Positions 36,073-45,321 of a DNA stretch of 64,000 bases are shown here, in pieces. The notes under the pieces were generated by a model. It had not been told where the DNA came from. It saw nothing but the letters and a program-made list of their open reading frames with translations, and did not search any database. The first letter of the stretch is position 1, and each line of letters starts with the position of its first letter. A program made the translations under genes and the position numbers. Where the stretch lies: positions 8,241,224 through 8,305,223 of the forward strand of contig NZ_JADWYI010000001.1 of the NCBI RefSeq assembly GCF_016904885.1. Direction: 5' to 3'. The stretch is from Archangium primigenium. GTDB taxonomy: Bacteria > Myxococcota > Myxococcia > Myxococcales > Myxococcaceae.

Positions 36073-36834
36073 ATGACGACATCCAAGAAAATCGCGGTGG
36101 TGACGGGGGCGAGCCGGGGCATCGGCCTGGCGCTGGTGCGCGGCTTCGTGAAGGAGGGCTACGAGGTGTGGGCCCTGGCGCGGGCGGCGGATGCGCTGGA
36201 GAAGCTCGCGGCCGAGTCGAATGGCGCGGTGCGCCCCCTGCCGCTCGACGTGGCGGACGAGGCGGCGGTGCTCGCGGCGGCGCAGAAGATCCGCGAGGCG
36301 GGGACACCCCGCGTGCTGGTGAACAACGCGGGCATCACCGTGTCGGCGCCCCTGAACAAGACGAGCATGGAGGACTTCCACAAGGTGATGGCGGTGAACG
36401 TGGCGGCGCCCTTCCTGCTGTGCCGCGAGCTGATTCCGGCGATGGCGGCGGCGGGCGGCGGGCGGGTCATCAACATCGGCAGCATGGCCGCGACGCGCGG
36501 GGTGAAGTACACGTCCGTCTACTGCGCGTCCAAACACGCGCTCCTGGGGCTCACGCGCTCGCTGGCCGCGGAGTGGGCGCGCAAGAACGTGACGGTGAAC
36601 ATCGTCAATCCGGGCTGGGTGGAGACGGACATGCTCAGCAACGCCAAGGCGGCCATCAGCAAGAGCACGGGCCGCTCGGAGCAGGAGGCCCACGCGGCGC
36701 TGGCGAACATGAACGCCATGGGCCGGGTCATCCAGCCCGACGAGGTGGCGGCGCTCTGCCTCTTCCTGGCCTCGGACGCGGCGGCCACCATCACCGGCTC
36801 GGCGTACAACATCGACGGCGGCGAGGCGGGCTGA
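36073..36834 (+). CDS. Short-chain dehydrogenase/reductase (FabG-like)
   Basis: The product is 253 residues from ATG 36073 (GTG 36067 is possible). It has a classical SDR layout: VVTGASRGIG near the N-terminus, VNNAGI, the catalytic Ser in NIGSMAA, Tyr and Lys in YCASK, and NPGWVETDM. The cofactor preference is unclear by eye. Being divergent from the GcdH-like gene suggests a shared acyl-CoA or 3-hydroxyacyl context, as inference. Confidence 0.88.
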   Translation: MTTSKKIAVVTGASRGIGLALVRGFVKEGYEVWALARAADALEKLAAESNGAVRPLPLDVADEAAVLAAAQKIREAGTPRVLVNNAGITVSAPLNKTSMEDFHKVMAVNVAAPFLLCRELIPAMAAAGGGRVINIGSMAATRGVKYTSVYCASKHALLGLTRSLAAEWARKNVTVNIVNPGWVETDMLSNAKAAISKSTGRSEQEAHAALANMNAMGRVIQPDEVAALCLFLASDAAATITGSAYNIDGGEAG

Positions 36835-36850
36835 GCCCCCCCGCGATGCG

Positions 36851-37281
36851 TCACGGCGTGGAGGGGTAGCGCTCCAGGATCCGTCCATCAGGTGAAACGG
36901 CGTACAACTCGAACCAATCGAACTCGAGGCTCACGCCGACGGCCCAGCCACACCGATCGGGCCGCCGATCGATCCGAACGAAATAGAGGCCCCCTTCCTG
37001 GCCAACGACCACATCCAGGGCGCGCGCGGAGTATTCGCAAGCGCCCACGTCCCGCCGGGAAAACCGGCGAGGACGTGTTGGAGCACGGCGTTGGCGGCGA
37101 GAACGGCGGGACCCTCCAGCGTGGCCAGGGGTTGGAGCGCTTCGGGCCAGTGGATGCGGCGCTCGGACGAGGAAGACGTGGCGGAGAGACCCATGTCTGG
37201 GAGCGGAACGAGCGGCAGCGAGGTGTCCACTCCACCATTCACGGAAAGCGCACTGAGCACGGCGAGGCAGAAGGGATTCAT
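36851..37281 (-). pseudogene. Frameshifted gene for a small secreted protein
   Basis: A plausible start at 37281 (MNPFCLAVLSALSVNGGVDT, signal-like) reads through IHWPEALQPLATLEGPAVLAANAVLQHVLAGFPGG. It then enters a low-quality frame that runs to a stop near 36931. The other frame, entered near 37055, gives a convincing continuation: DVGACEYSARALDVVVGQEGG, YFVRIDRRPDRCGWAVGV and EFDWFELYAVSPDGRILERYPSTP, ending at 36851. One indel around 37050-37070 would join them into a protein of about 143 residues. It could be a real inactivation or a sequencing error. Confidence 0.6.
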
Positions 37282-37440
37282 CGACAATCGTCTCCGGAAG
37301 GGCTTGTTTTCTCCAGTCCGACCCGTGAAGAACTCAAGGAAACCTCCGCGACGACCGAGTGGCACAGCGGAGCAGCAGTGGGAGTGAATCCGGCCCCCGC
37401 CCTGGTCTAACGTCGCGGCTCCTTCCAGGAGCGAGCCGCC

Positions 37441-40400
37441 ATGAAGATTCCGTCGCGCAAGACACTGCGGTCCGAGCTGGACCCATTGGGGTATGGCGCG
37501 CGCGTGGCGCGAGCCGCCCGGCTGGCCCACGAGGGCCGCGAGCACCCCGACCTCGCCCGACTCTTGAATGACCTCGTCGCGGGCAGTGTCGATGAGGCCC
37601 TGCTCGCGATGGAGATGGCCCGCGCCTCGGGAAACCAGGCCCTCCTCCTCGAGGGCCTCACCCATGCCTCGTGCGCCGTCCAGCTCCGCGCCGCCTCGCT
37701 CGCCGGGGCCCATGTCCGGGACGAGGCCGCGCTCGAACAGCGTCTGCCCGAGCTCGCCCCCGCCGTGCGCCGCCGCCTGCTCAAGAGGATCGTGCTCGCG
37801 CGGAGGGAAGCCCTCGCCGCCCGGCTCTTTCCCCTGGTTCGCTCCCGCCATGGCGACGCGGAAGCCGCGCTCCTGCTGCCCATGCTCGACGCGGACACGG
37901 TGGGCGAGCACCTGCCCGGGCTCGCCCACGTGTGCTCCGCCTGGTCCACGCTCGTGCGCCGCCACCCCGACGTCGTGTGGGACCTCCTCCGCGAGAGCAT
38001 CACCTCCGCCTCCGAGCCCTACCGCCGCGCGCTCTTCCTCGTCTTCCGCACGCCCCTGCAGGAGTTGCTCCTCGTGCGCGCGGACGCGGTGCTCGCGCTC
38101 ACGCACGCGTGCGCTCCCCCGAACGAGCTGCCGTCCTTCCTGGAGAAGTACCTCCCCCACCTCATCCGCCAGCACCCCGCCGCCATCGCCGGGCTGCTGC
38201 TGCGCCCCGCCTACCGGGGGGCGCTGAAAGAGCGGTGGCTGCGCCCGGGCGCCGCGCGCGAGGCCCGGTTCTTCTCCCCCGAGCACCGGCTCGCCCTCGC
38301 GCGCGCCCTGGCGGACGATCCCGTCACCCTCGCCCGGTTCCTCGAGTCCTTCGCGCCCCCCGAGCGCCCCGCCCTCTTCGCCCACGCCTACGAGGGCGCG
38401 CCGCCCCTCGTCCACCCCACCAGCCTGTTGAACACGCTGCCCACCGCGACCCGGGACGCCGAGGCCGCGCGACAGCTCGAGCTGCGTGAGGTCCGCGAGA
38501 ACAAGTCCCAGTGGTTCTCCACGCTGGCCTCGCGCCACATCGAGCACGCCCGCGCCCCCTTGATGGAGGCGGCCCGCGCCAGCAAGGCGGAGGACCGGGC
38601 GTGGGCGCTCGACCTGCTCGTGTCCTGCACCGCCCTGTCGCGGCGGGGGCTGGACGAGACGCTGGGCGCCCTCGCGCGCTTGAAGAACGAGCAGGATCCG
38701 GTGCGCGCCGCCGCCCTGGAGGCGCTCGCCGACGTGCCCCCGGGCCAGTTCTCCGCCGGGCAGGTGCCCGCGCTCCAGTCGCTGGTGACCTACGTCGTCG
38801 AGGCGCGGGACACCTCACTGCAGACCCAGCGGGCCGTGCAACGGCTGGCCTTCCAGCAGATGCGGGCCCATGCCACCGCCCCCGGGCATCCCCTGTTCGC
38901 CTTCGCGCTGGAGACGCTGCGCCGGCTGGCGGCCCACTCGGGCGCGCTCGTCCTGCCGCCCCTGGAGCGTGACCTGCCCCGGGGCACCGAGCACACCCTC
39001 TTCGAGGCCCTGCGGCCCCTGCTGCGCGCCGCCCAGGAGCGCGAGAGCCACGCCTTCATCCTCGCGCTGGCGCGGTCGCTCGGCCGGAGGGCCTGGAACG
39101 TGGAGCCCCTGCAGGACCTGCTCGCCAACATCACCCGGGCCACCCCGGACATGTGGGCCCAGGAGGCCATCCAGCTCTGGCTCGCCCCGCCCCGCACCCG
39201 GGACGCGCGCGTGCGGGCGCTGCTCAATCGCGACGAGAGCACCATCACCCTGCCCGCCGTCTTCACGCACGTCCATCGGCGCCGCCAGGAGTGGTTGGAT
39301 CCCTTCCTCCAGGGCCGGGCGCTCCGGGGGCGCTACAGCACGGGCAAGACGGGCTGGGTGCCCCCGGCCACCGACGGCTTCCTGCGCTGGCTGCCCCGAC
39401 AGCGCGAGCACTTCCTGGACGTGCTGCTGCTCATCGCGGGCGATACCCAGCGCAGTGACTGGGAGCGCATGCGCGTGGTGCGCATCCTCCCGGGCATGCC
39501 CGAGGTGGACACGACCACGCTCGCGCCCTTCCTCGCCTCGCCCAGCGTGCCCGTGGTGGAGGCGGCGCTGGGCGCGCTCGCGGCGCTGGACCGGCCCGAG
39601 CCCGCCCTGCCCCTCTTGATGGAGCACCTGGACGGAGACCGGGCCCGGGTGGCCATGTACGCGGTGCCGCGCGTGGCCCGGCGCGTGCCCTCCCGGGTGT
39701 TGAACGCCGCGCTGGAGGCCGTGCTCTCCCGCGAGCGGCTCAAGGTGACGGTGGCCAAGGAGGCCCTGCGGCTGCTCGGCACCTTCCGCTCCGCGCACGG
39801 CCTGGCCCTGCTGCGCCGACAGTGGGCGCGGCCCGGACTGCATCGGGACGTGCGCATCGCCATGGGCCATGCCGCGCGGCAGTGGCTCGACACCCCCGAG
39901 GCGTGGGAGCTGCTCGAGGAGATGGCGCGCGCCCCGGACGCGGACATGGCCCGGAGCCTGCTGGATGCCTCGCCCATGGCCCTGACGCCCGAGTTCCGCC
40001 AGCGCTACCTCGCGCTCCTGCTCCAGGTGTCGCGCCACCCGGACCTGGACACGCGCCGCCGCGCCTTCACCGCGCTGCCCGCCTGGGCCGAGAACGAAGA
40101 GGAGGCGGTGGCGCGAGAGGCCGCCGCCCGGGTGCTGGACATCGCCCACGGCGCCGAGTGGCCCGAGGCCCTGGGCGCCCTGGTGGGGGTCATGGGCGAG
40201 GCCCGGGCCTTCGAGCAGGTGAAGGCGTGCGTCGCGCGGCTCGTCTCCGCCGTGCCCTCCGCCGACGCCACCCCCGAGCGCGACGTGCCCGAGCGCCAGC
40301 GGCTCCTGCGGCTGTGTGGCGCCCTGGAGCAGCGGCCCCGGTCCGAGCGGCTCGAGCTCCGACCCCACCTGGACGCCGTGGCCCGGGAGCTCGCGCGCGA

Positions 40401-40776
40401 GCCCACCCTGTGGGAGCAGGGCGTGGCGCTGCGCCTGGCGGGCCTGCCCTGGAACGACGCGGCCGACAACGTCCGGACCCTGCTGGAGCTGGCCGCCCAC
40501 GTGGACGCGGAGCCCTACCAGGCCCTGCTGCTCTCCGGACTGATGACGCAGGTGCTGGAGGCCGCGAAGGACGAGTGCGTGCCCGAGGTCCTCCTGGAGA
40601 CGGCCGCCGGGGTCCAGGCCCGCTGGCCCCTGGGCGCGGTGGCGCTCGTCGCGCGGGCGGGTGAGCGGTTGCACTGGCGTGAGGACGCGGCCGAGGCCCT
40701 GCGGGCCCTGCGCCGCCACCCCCATGCCTTCGTGCGCTCCGTCGCCCTGGCGGTCTTCACCGCCCCGGAGGGGTGA
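37441..40776 (+). CDS. Giant HEAT-repeat protein
   Basis: The product is 1111 residues with no signal. AGGAG lies about 12 bases before the ATG. The whole chain consists of helical pairs rich in Ala/Leu/Arg. HEAT-like periodicity is clearest at about 700-850 (PVVEAALGALAALDRPEPALPLLMEHLDGDRARVAMYAVPRVARRVPSRVL) and at the C-terminus (EDAAEALRALRRHPHAFVRSVALAVFTAPEG). It is probably a superhelical scaffold; the partner is unknown. It ends 1 bp from the end of the converging lipoxygenase gene. Confidence 0.78.
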   Translation: MKIPSRKTLRSELDPLGYGARVARAARLAHEGREHPDLARLLNDLVAGSVDEALLAMEMARASGNQALLLEGLTHASCAVQLRAASLAGAHVRDEAALEQRLPELAPAVRRRLLKRIVLARREALAARLFPLVRSRHGDAEAALLLPMLDADTVGEHLPGLAHVCSAWSTLVRRHPDVVWDLLRESITSASEPYRRALFLVFRTPLQELLLVRADAVLALTHACAPPNELPSFLEKYLPHLIRQHPAAIAGLLLRPAYRGALKERWLRPGAAREARFFSPEHRLALARALADDPVTLARFLESFAPPERPALFAHAYEGAPPLVHPTSLLNTLPTATRDAEAARQLELREVRENKSQWFSTLASRHIEHARAPLMEAARASKAEDRAWALDLLVSCTALSRRGLDETLGALARLKNEQDPVRAAALEALADVPPGQFSAGQVPALQSLVTYVVEARDTSLQTQRAVQRLAFQQMRAHATAPGHPLFAFALETLRRLAAHSGALVLPPLERDLPRGTEHTLFEALRPLLRAAQERESHAFILALARSLGRRAWNVEPLQDLLANITRATPDMWAQEAIQLWLAPPRTRDARVRALLNRDESTITLPAVFTHVHRRRQEWLDPFLQGRALRGRYSTGKTGWVPPATDGFLRWLPRQREHFLDVLLLIAGDTQRSDWERMRVVRILPGMPEVDTTTLAPFLASPSVPVVEAALGALAALDRPEPALPLLMEHLDGDRARVAMYAVPRVARRVPSRVLNAALEAVLSRERLKVTVAKEALRLLGTFRSAHGLALLRRQWARPGLHRDVRIAMGHAARQWLDTPEAWELLEEMARAPDADMARSLLDASPMALTPEFRQRYLALLLQVSRHPDLDTRRRAFTALPAWAENEEEAVAREAAARVLDIAHGAEWPEALGALVGVMGEARAFEQVKACVARLVSAVPSADATPERDVPERQRLLRLCGALEQRPRSERLELRPHLDAVARELAREPTLWEQGVALRLAGLPWNDAADNVRTLLELAAHVDAEPYQALLLSGLMTQVLEAAKDECVPEVLLETAAGVQARWPLGAVALVARAGERLHWREDAAEALRALRRHPHAFVRSVALAVFTAPEG

Positions 40777-40777
40777 G

Positions 40778-42805
40778 TCAGACGGTGATGCCGCAGGGAA
40801 TCCTGTCGGGCTGGAGCACGGTGTAGGGCACCTCGCGCGTGGCGTTGAGCAGCTTCACCGCCGCGAGCTGCCCGCGCAGCCGGGTGTGGAAGCGCTCGCG
40901 GATGGCGAGGAACTCGGGCTCGTGGAAGTACGTCTCGCGCCAGCCCCCCTCGCTGAGCAGGAACTCCTCGTCCTCGCCGAAGCTCGCCAGCGCGCGGCCC
41001 ATGGCCACCTGCCAGAGCGTCTGGGCCCGGGTGGGAATCATCTCCGCGAAGTCCGCCGCCTGGAGCACGCCCTTCTTCGTGGGCGGCGGCTGGCGCATGC
41101 ACAAGGGCGCGTTGGGCACGAAGGCATAGTGCTCGTACTGCAGGGAGTTGACCGCCGCGTGGTGCACGCTGCCCGTGAAGAGCACCGTGGTGAGGATGTC
41201 CACCAGGTCCGCCACCCGCGTCAGCTCCGTGCACGGCAGCTTGTCCACGGGCAGGCCGTGCGTGGTGAGGTCCTTCCACCAGGCCTGCATCTCGGTGTCC
41301 TGGAGCAGCTCGGCGCTGGACTTGTAGAAGCGCGCCAGGGTGTCGCTCACGAACGCCTCCAGGGCGTCCCACAGCGGCAGGGCATCGTCGCGGTAGGGGT
41401 AGTCCGGGAGGACGGAGGGCGCCAGCACCCCGCGGCGCGCCAGGTCCACGCGCGGCTTGTTGTCGAGCAGCGTCCAGCGGCCATAGCCCTTCTGGCCCAG
41501 CTTGAGGTGGCCCTTGTCCGGACCTCCCGTGGCGATGAACTCGTCGAACACCCCGCCCGCGTCGAGCAGGCTCTTGCGCGTGCCCTCGTTGATGGCGAGC
41601 GTGTAGCGGAAGTGGCGCCGCATCAGCTTGTAGACGGGGTGTCGGTCGGACAGGTTGCGCAGGGAGGCCACGACGAAGGGCTCCACGACGAAGTGCGTGC
41701 GCAGCGCGTGGGACACCAGTTGGTGGGTATTGCCCTCGCTGCAGCGCAGGTAGAGCTTCGCGGCGAGCCAGTCCTGCGCCGGATCATTCGGCGTGAAGAC
41801 GGGGGCGGTCGCCGGATCGCGTCCGAGCTGGATGGCCAGCGGCCGCAGCTTGCGCGAGTCCTCGAGGTACAGCAGGCAGCGCGCCGGGGGTGCCCATCGC
41901 CGCTCCTCCACGCCCTCCTTGTCGACCCGACGGAACATGGGGATGTCGTCGAGGATCTCGAAGTCGAGCAGGAAGACGCGCCGGGCCGCGAGGGCCTCGG
42001 CCAGGGTGGAGCCCGGAGACAGCAGGCCGCGCACCTCCGTGTCCGAGAGCGGCAGGCCCTCGGGCAGGGCGGTGATGGAGGTGATGTGCAGCGGGCTCAC
42101 CCCCTGCACCGCCTGGCGCGCGAACTCGTGATCGTCCTGCCAGCGGGGGGCGACCCGGGGCTTGTCCTGGCCCTTGAAGAGCCCGAGCGTGTCCACCAAC
42201 CCGTTCCACGCCTTGCCCAGCAGGGGCATGTTCGTGCGCAGACCGGCCATCGTCTTGGCGATGACCGACTCGGAGCCGCCCTGGGACAAGCCCCGGTACA
42301 GCTCGTCCTTGGGCAGGGGCCGCCGCGCGCTGATCTCCATCGCGCCGGGCAGGCCCGCGGTCGCCCCGGCGGGACGCCACGTGTACATCTCCTGGCGCTC
42401 GTGGAGCTGCGCGCGCCGGGCCTCGGCCAGCCGGGGCTCGGTCTCGTGCTGCGGCAGCCGCGCCGTGCCCTCGAGCACCTCGACCGTCGAGTTGCGCAGC
42501 ACCCAGCGGTAGTGCGGAAAGCGCCAGTGTCTGTCTCCCAGGGAGACGACGACAAAGTCGAGGAACCAGTCCCCCGTCACGCCCGCTTCGTTGGAGAACC
42601 GCAGCGCCAGGAGCTCGCCGAGCTCCCGGGATTTGATGTCGTAGACGTCCTCGGCGCCCGCCTCGAAGTCATTGTAGAAGCGCTTGTCGAGCGCGTGCGA
42701 TTCGCTCTCCCCCTTCGCGCCCACCAGGACCACCGAGATGTCGCCGTCCGTGCCCGCGCCCGCGCGAGCGCCCGTGCGGATCTTGATCTTGTAGGTCACG
42801 GTCAT
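40778..42805 (-). CDS. PLAT-domain lipoxygenase
   Basis: The product is 675 residues, from ATG 42805 with AGGAGG 6 bases upstream. Residues 3-105 are a PLAT/C2-like membrane-targeting barrel (TYKIKIRTGARAGAGTDGDI, GDWFLDFVVV). The catalytic domain has the iron-binding THQLVSH (His-x4-His) and SVHHAAVN (His-x3-Asn). The chain ends PCGITV: the final residue, whose carboxylate binds the metal, is Val rather than the usual Ile. Lipoxygenases oxygenate polyunsaturated fatty acids. No signal peptide. Next upstream are two exported proteins on the same strand. Confidence 0.9.
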   Translation of the reverse strand: MTVTYKIKIRTGARAGAGTDGDISVVLVGAKGESESHALDKRFYNDFEAGAEDVYDIKSRELGELLALRFSNEAGVTGDWFLDFVVVSLGDRHWRFPHYRWVLRNSTVEVLEGTARLPQHETEPRLAEARRAQLHERQEMYTWRPAGATAGLPGAMEISARRPLPKDELYRGLSQGGSESVIAKTMAGLRTNMPLLGKAWNGLVDTLGLFKGQDKPRVAPRWQDDHEFARQAVQGVSPLHITSITALPEGLPLSDTEVRGLLSPGSTLAEALAARRVFLLDFEILDDIPMFRRVDKEGVEERRWAPPARCLLYLEDSRKLRPLAIQLGRDPATAPVFTPNDPAQDWLAAKLYLRCSEGNTHQLVSHALRTHFVVEPFVVASLRNLSDRHPVYKLMRRHFRYTLAINEGTRKSLLDAGGVFDEFIATGGPDKGHLKLGQKGYGRWTLLDNKPRVDLARRGVLAPSVLPDYPYRDDALPLWDALEAFVSDTLARFYKSSAELLQDTEMQAWWKDLTTHGLPVDKLPCTELTRVADLVDILTTVLFTGSVHHAAVNSLQYEHYAFVPNAPLCMRQPPPTKKGVLQAADFAEMIPTRAQTLWQVAMGRALASFGEDEEFLLSEGGWRETYFHEPEFLAIRERFHTRLRGQLAAVKLLNATREVPYTVLQPDRIPCGITV

Positions 42806-42924
42806 GAGTTCCTCCTGGAGTGAAGGACCCATACACAACGCACTCGGCGTGCGCATCTCAATCCGCCCAGAGGCCAGGCCTTCCACTCAGGGCGTACCGA
42901 CGGGACGACTGACGAGTCAGCCGG

Positions 42925-44160
42925 TCAGGGAGCGCCCGCGCCCGCCAGCGCGTCCAGGTGCTGCTGGGCCTCGGCCACGTCCTTGCCGAACTCGGCGAGG
43001 TAGCGCTCGCGCTCCTCGCTCGTCCATTCGTCCCGGGAGAAGCGGTCCAGCGTGTACGCGCCCGTGGTGTGGACGAGGCCCGGCAGGGGCTTCACCAGCG
43101 AGCGATCCGGGTCTCCCCGCTCGTGCAGGAGGAAGCCGTCCACGTCGCGCAGCCGCAGGGGGAAGTCCGGGTTCTTGTCGTGCAGTTGCAGGCCGGAGAT
43201 GTACAGCGGCACCTCGCGCGTGCCCGCCTGCAGCTCGTCGTTGAAGTTCAGGTAGGCGAAGGGCACGCCCGCCTCGTCGTCCACGCGCGCCGCGAAGACA
43301 TACCGGCCCGCCTTGCGGACCTGGAGGCCCAGGTAGAGCCGCAGATGTCCCCCTTCCACGGCCTCGCGCACCTTGCCGGTGAAGGTGGCCGGAGGCGCCG
43401 CGGTGAACATGATGTCGAAGAACGCGCCGCCCTCCGCGTTGTTCTGGGCACGCACGCGGAAGTCCACGCGCAAGGTGCCCTCGAACATCGCGAAGCCCTG
43501 GCGCGCGGGCTGGAAGGACGCGGTCCACTGGCCGTCTCCCGCCACGTCGTCCCCCGAGTGGCCCGAGTCGTTGAACGTCAGGGGCATGGGGGCCATCTGT
43601 CCCGCCAGCTCCATGTGTGGCGCCTCGTGCGCGGTGGCCGAGTGCACCTCGCAGGACAGCGGCTGACCGGTGTGTCGGTTCTCGCAGCCCACGAAGAAGC
43701 GCACGACCTCCTCGCCCACCACGAAGACCTTCTCCTGCTTGAGGCGCAGCGCGATGTCCCCCTGCTCCTTGCCCAGGGGCTGCCGGCGCTCGGGCGAGGC
43801 CGGGTACACCTGGTCCGGGTGCTCCTCGATGGGGCGGGACTCGGGCGGATAGCGCGTGGAGCTCCGGTAGGAGTCCAGCGAGAAGCGGGCCCGCTCCAGC
43901 CGCTCGCGCCACAGCGCGCGCTCGGCCTCGGCGGCGGACAACACGGGCGCATCGACCCGGGGCGGCCCCGCTTTGGGGGCGCGGGGCGCACCGGGCGGAG
44001 GGACCTCGGCCCGAGCGGCGGACGAGGACCCCCGGGAGGGCACCTCGTCCGGGCCCGGCGTGGACCGGAAGAGCGTCAGGGAGAGCAGCACCCCGCCGAT
44101 TCCCAGCACGAGCGGAAGCAGCAAGAGGGACCACCGGTTGCGGCGTGGGGTGTGCTTCAT
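42925..44160 (-). CDS. Membrane-anchored exported protein, unknown function
   Basis: The product is 411 residues. An N-terminal anchor (LLLLPLVLGIGGVLLSLTLF) is followed by a disordered Pro/Ser/Arg stretch to about residue 75, then a long extracytoplasmic region. Within it, about 135-270 has beta-sandwich traits: KQEKVFVVGEEVVRFFVGC, SGDDVAGDGQWTASFQPARQGFAMFEGTLRV. The GDGQWT pattern resembles choice-of-anchor type repeats that follow a damage- or trauma-like Ig fold. A second beta region contains GRYVFAARVDDEAGVPFAYLNFNDEL. It overlaps functionally with the next gene by position: 30 bp apart, same strand. Confidence 0.72.
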   Translation of the reverse strand: MKHTPRRNRWSLLLLPLVLGIGGVLLSLTLFRSTPGPDEVPSRGSSSAARAEVPPPGAPRAPKAGPPRVDAPVLSAAEAERALWRERLERARFSLDSYRSSTRYPPESRPIEEHPDQVYPASPERRQPLGKEQGDIALRLKQEKVFVVGEEVVRFFVGCENRHTGQPLSCEVHSATAHEAPHMELAGQMAPMPLTFNDSGHSGDDVAGDGQWTASFQPARQGFAMFEGTLRVDFRVRAQNNAEGGAFFDIMFTAAPPATFTGKVREAVEGGHLRLYLGLQVRKAGRYVFAARVDDEAGVPFAYLNFNDELQAGTREVPLYISGLQLHDKNPDFPLRLRDVDGFLLHERGDPDRSLVKPLPGLVHTTGAYTLDRFSRDEWTSEERERYLAEFGKDVAEAQQHLDALAGAGAP

Positions 44161-44190
44161 GAGAGGTCTTCCGGTGAGGCGCGATGGGGA

Positions 44191-45069
44191 CTACTTCGCG
44201 TTGGTGGCCACGTCGGCGCGCACGGGCGCGATGATACCCGCCCAGTTGCCGGCGGCGTGGTGATCGTAGGCCTCATTGTCATCGCGCAGCTTCACCGAGT
44301 GGTAGGACCACTTGGCCTGGCCGCTGCTGCACGCGGAGGTGCCGGTGTTGAGCGTGCCGCCGCAGAACAGATCGCCCGGGTTGCACAGCGAGGCGCCCGA
44401 GGAGCCCGAGACGCCGCCGGTGGAGTGGTACGACACGGCCTCGTCGTCCTGGCCCGGGAGGATGCCCGAGTAGAGCGTGCCCTTGGACCCGGCGAAGTTG
44501 TAGAACCACACCGAGCGCGTGGTGTTGTGGTTGTACATGGCGCGCGCCGTGGTGGTGACCAGGTCGCTCACGAGCGGGTCCTTCACCGCCCACTCGCCCT
44601 TGTCCGCGAGCTCGCTGCCGCCGGACGCGCCCGAGGCCACGTCCACCCACTTGATGTTCCAGCCCGTCTGGGTGCCGCCCACGTCGCCGCACACGCCGCT
44701 CGAGTTGGGCCGGGCGTCCTTCTTGTTGCGCGCGGAGCCGCCGTACATCGACAGCGCGTAGCCGATCTGCAGGTCACCCGCGCTGTGCACGGCGACGTAG
44801 CACCAGTTGCCATTGGTGCAGTAGCAGTCGAGCGCGTCGCGCACCCGGTAGTTCTCCACGGAGATGCGCTGGGTGCCGTTCCAGTTGACGGCCTTCTTGT
44901 TCACACCCGCCGCGGCGCTGCTCGGGCCCCAGTAGGAGAAGTCGGCGTGGTTGCCGCCCTGGGTCTTGTTGTCGTTCTTGCCGTGGATCCACAGCGTGTA
45001 GTTGGTGGCCGACGCCTCGGCGCCGACCAGGGCGGCCGTCACGGCGACCGCGCGGATGAACGTGTTCAT
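44191..45069 (-). CDS. Secreted protein, putative alpha/beta-hydrolase-like
   Basis: The product is 292 residues. MNTFIRAVAVTAALVGAEASA is a clear signal peptide; AGGAGC precedes the ATG. The mature protein starts TNYTLWIHGKNDN, has CYVAVHSAGDLQIGYALSMYGG (nucleophile-elbow-like HSAGD) and later AVSYHSTGGVSGSSG. This layout suggests a hydrolase fold, but without the full GxSxG signature it is tentative. Several Cys could form disulfides, as fits export. It is the first gene of a likely operon with the anchored protein at 42925. Confidence 0.7.
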   Translation of the reverse strand: MNTFIRAVAVTAALVGAEASATNYTLWIHGKNDNKTQGGNHADFSYWGPSSAAAGVNKKAVNWNGTQRISVENYRVRDALDCYCTNGNWCYVAVHSAGDLQIGYALSMYGGSARNKKDARPNSSGVCGDVGGTQTGWNIKWVDVASGASGGSELADKGEWAVKDPLVSDLVTTTARAMYNHNTTRSVWFYNFAGSKGTLYSGILPGQDDEAVSYHSTGGVSGSSGASLCNPGDLFCGGTLNTGTSACSSGQAKWSYHSVKLRDDNEAYDHHAAGNWAGIIAPVRADVATNAK

Positions 45070-45152
45070 GGGAAGGGCTCCTGCTGCTCGATGGGGGAAT
45101 GAGGGAACCCGGTTGGCGGGCAGCCAGCCGGGGCGTCCACTCTTTCTTAGAA

Positions 45153-45206
45153 TTCAGGAACTCTTCAATCCCCCTGAAGTCGAGACTTGACGACTCAACG
45201 CGTCAA
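45153..45206. promoter_or_regulatory. Two inverted repeats in a divergent intergenic region
   Basis: TTCAGG (45153-45158) and CCTGAA (45173-45178) are symmetric over 14 bases. TTGACG (45187-45192) and CGTCAA (45201-45206) are symmetric over 8. They sit in the relatively AT-rich centre of the 252-bp gap between the secreted protein (start 45069) and the thioredoxin-fold gene (start 45322). Confidence 0.45.
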
Positions 45207-45321
45207 ATCCGCTTTTCCAGGGCCCTCCCGGGGGGAGGACAGGCGGGAGAGCGGGTGTGTCGGTCGCACGACACTGGATGCATAGCTTGAGCGGAGCACC
45301 ACTTCTGCCCGAGGGCCGCCC

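Noticed and set aside
42909-42920. CTGAC-GA-GTCAG palindrome just after the end of the anchored protein gene
   Set aside because: Arms of only five bases and a two-base centre, no U-run; too weak to call a terminator.
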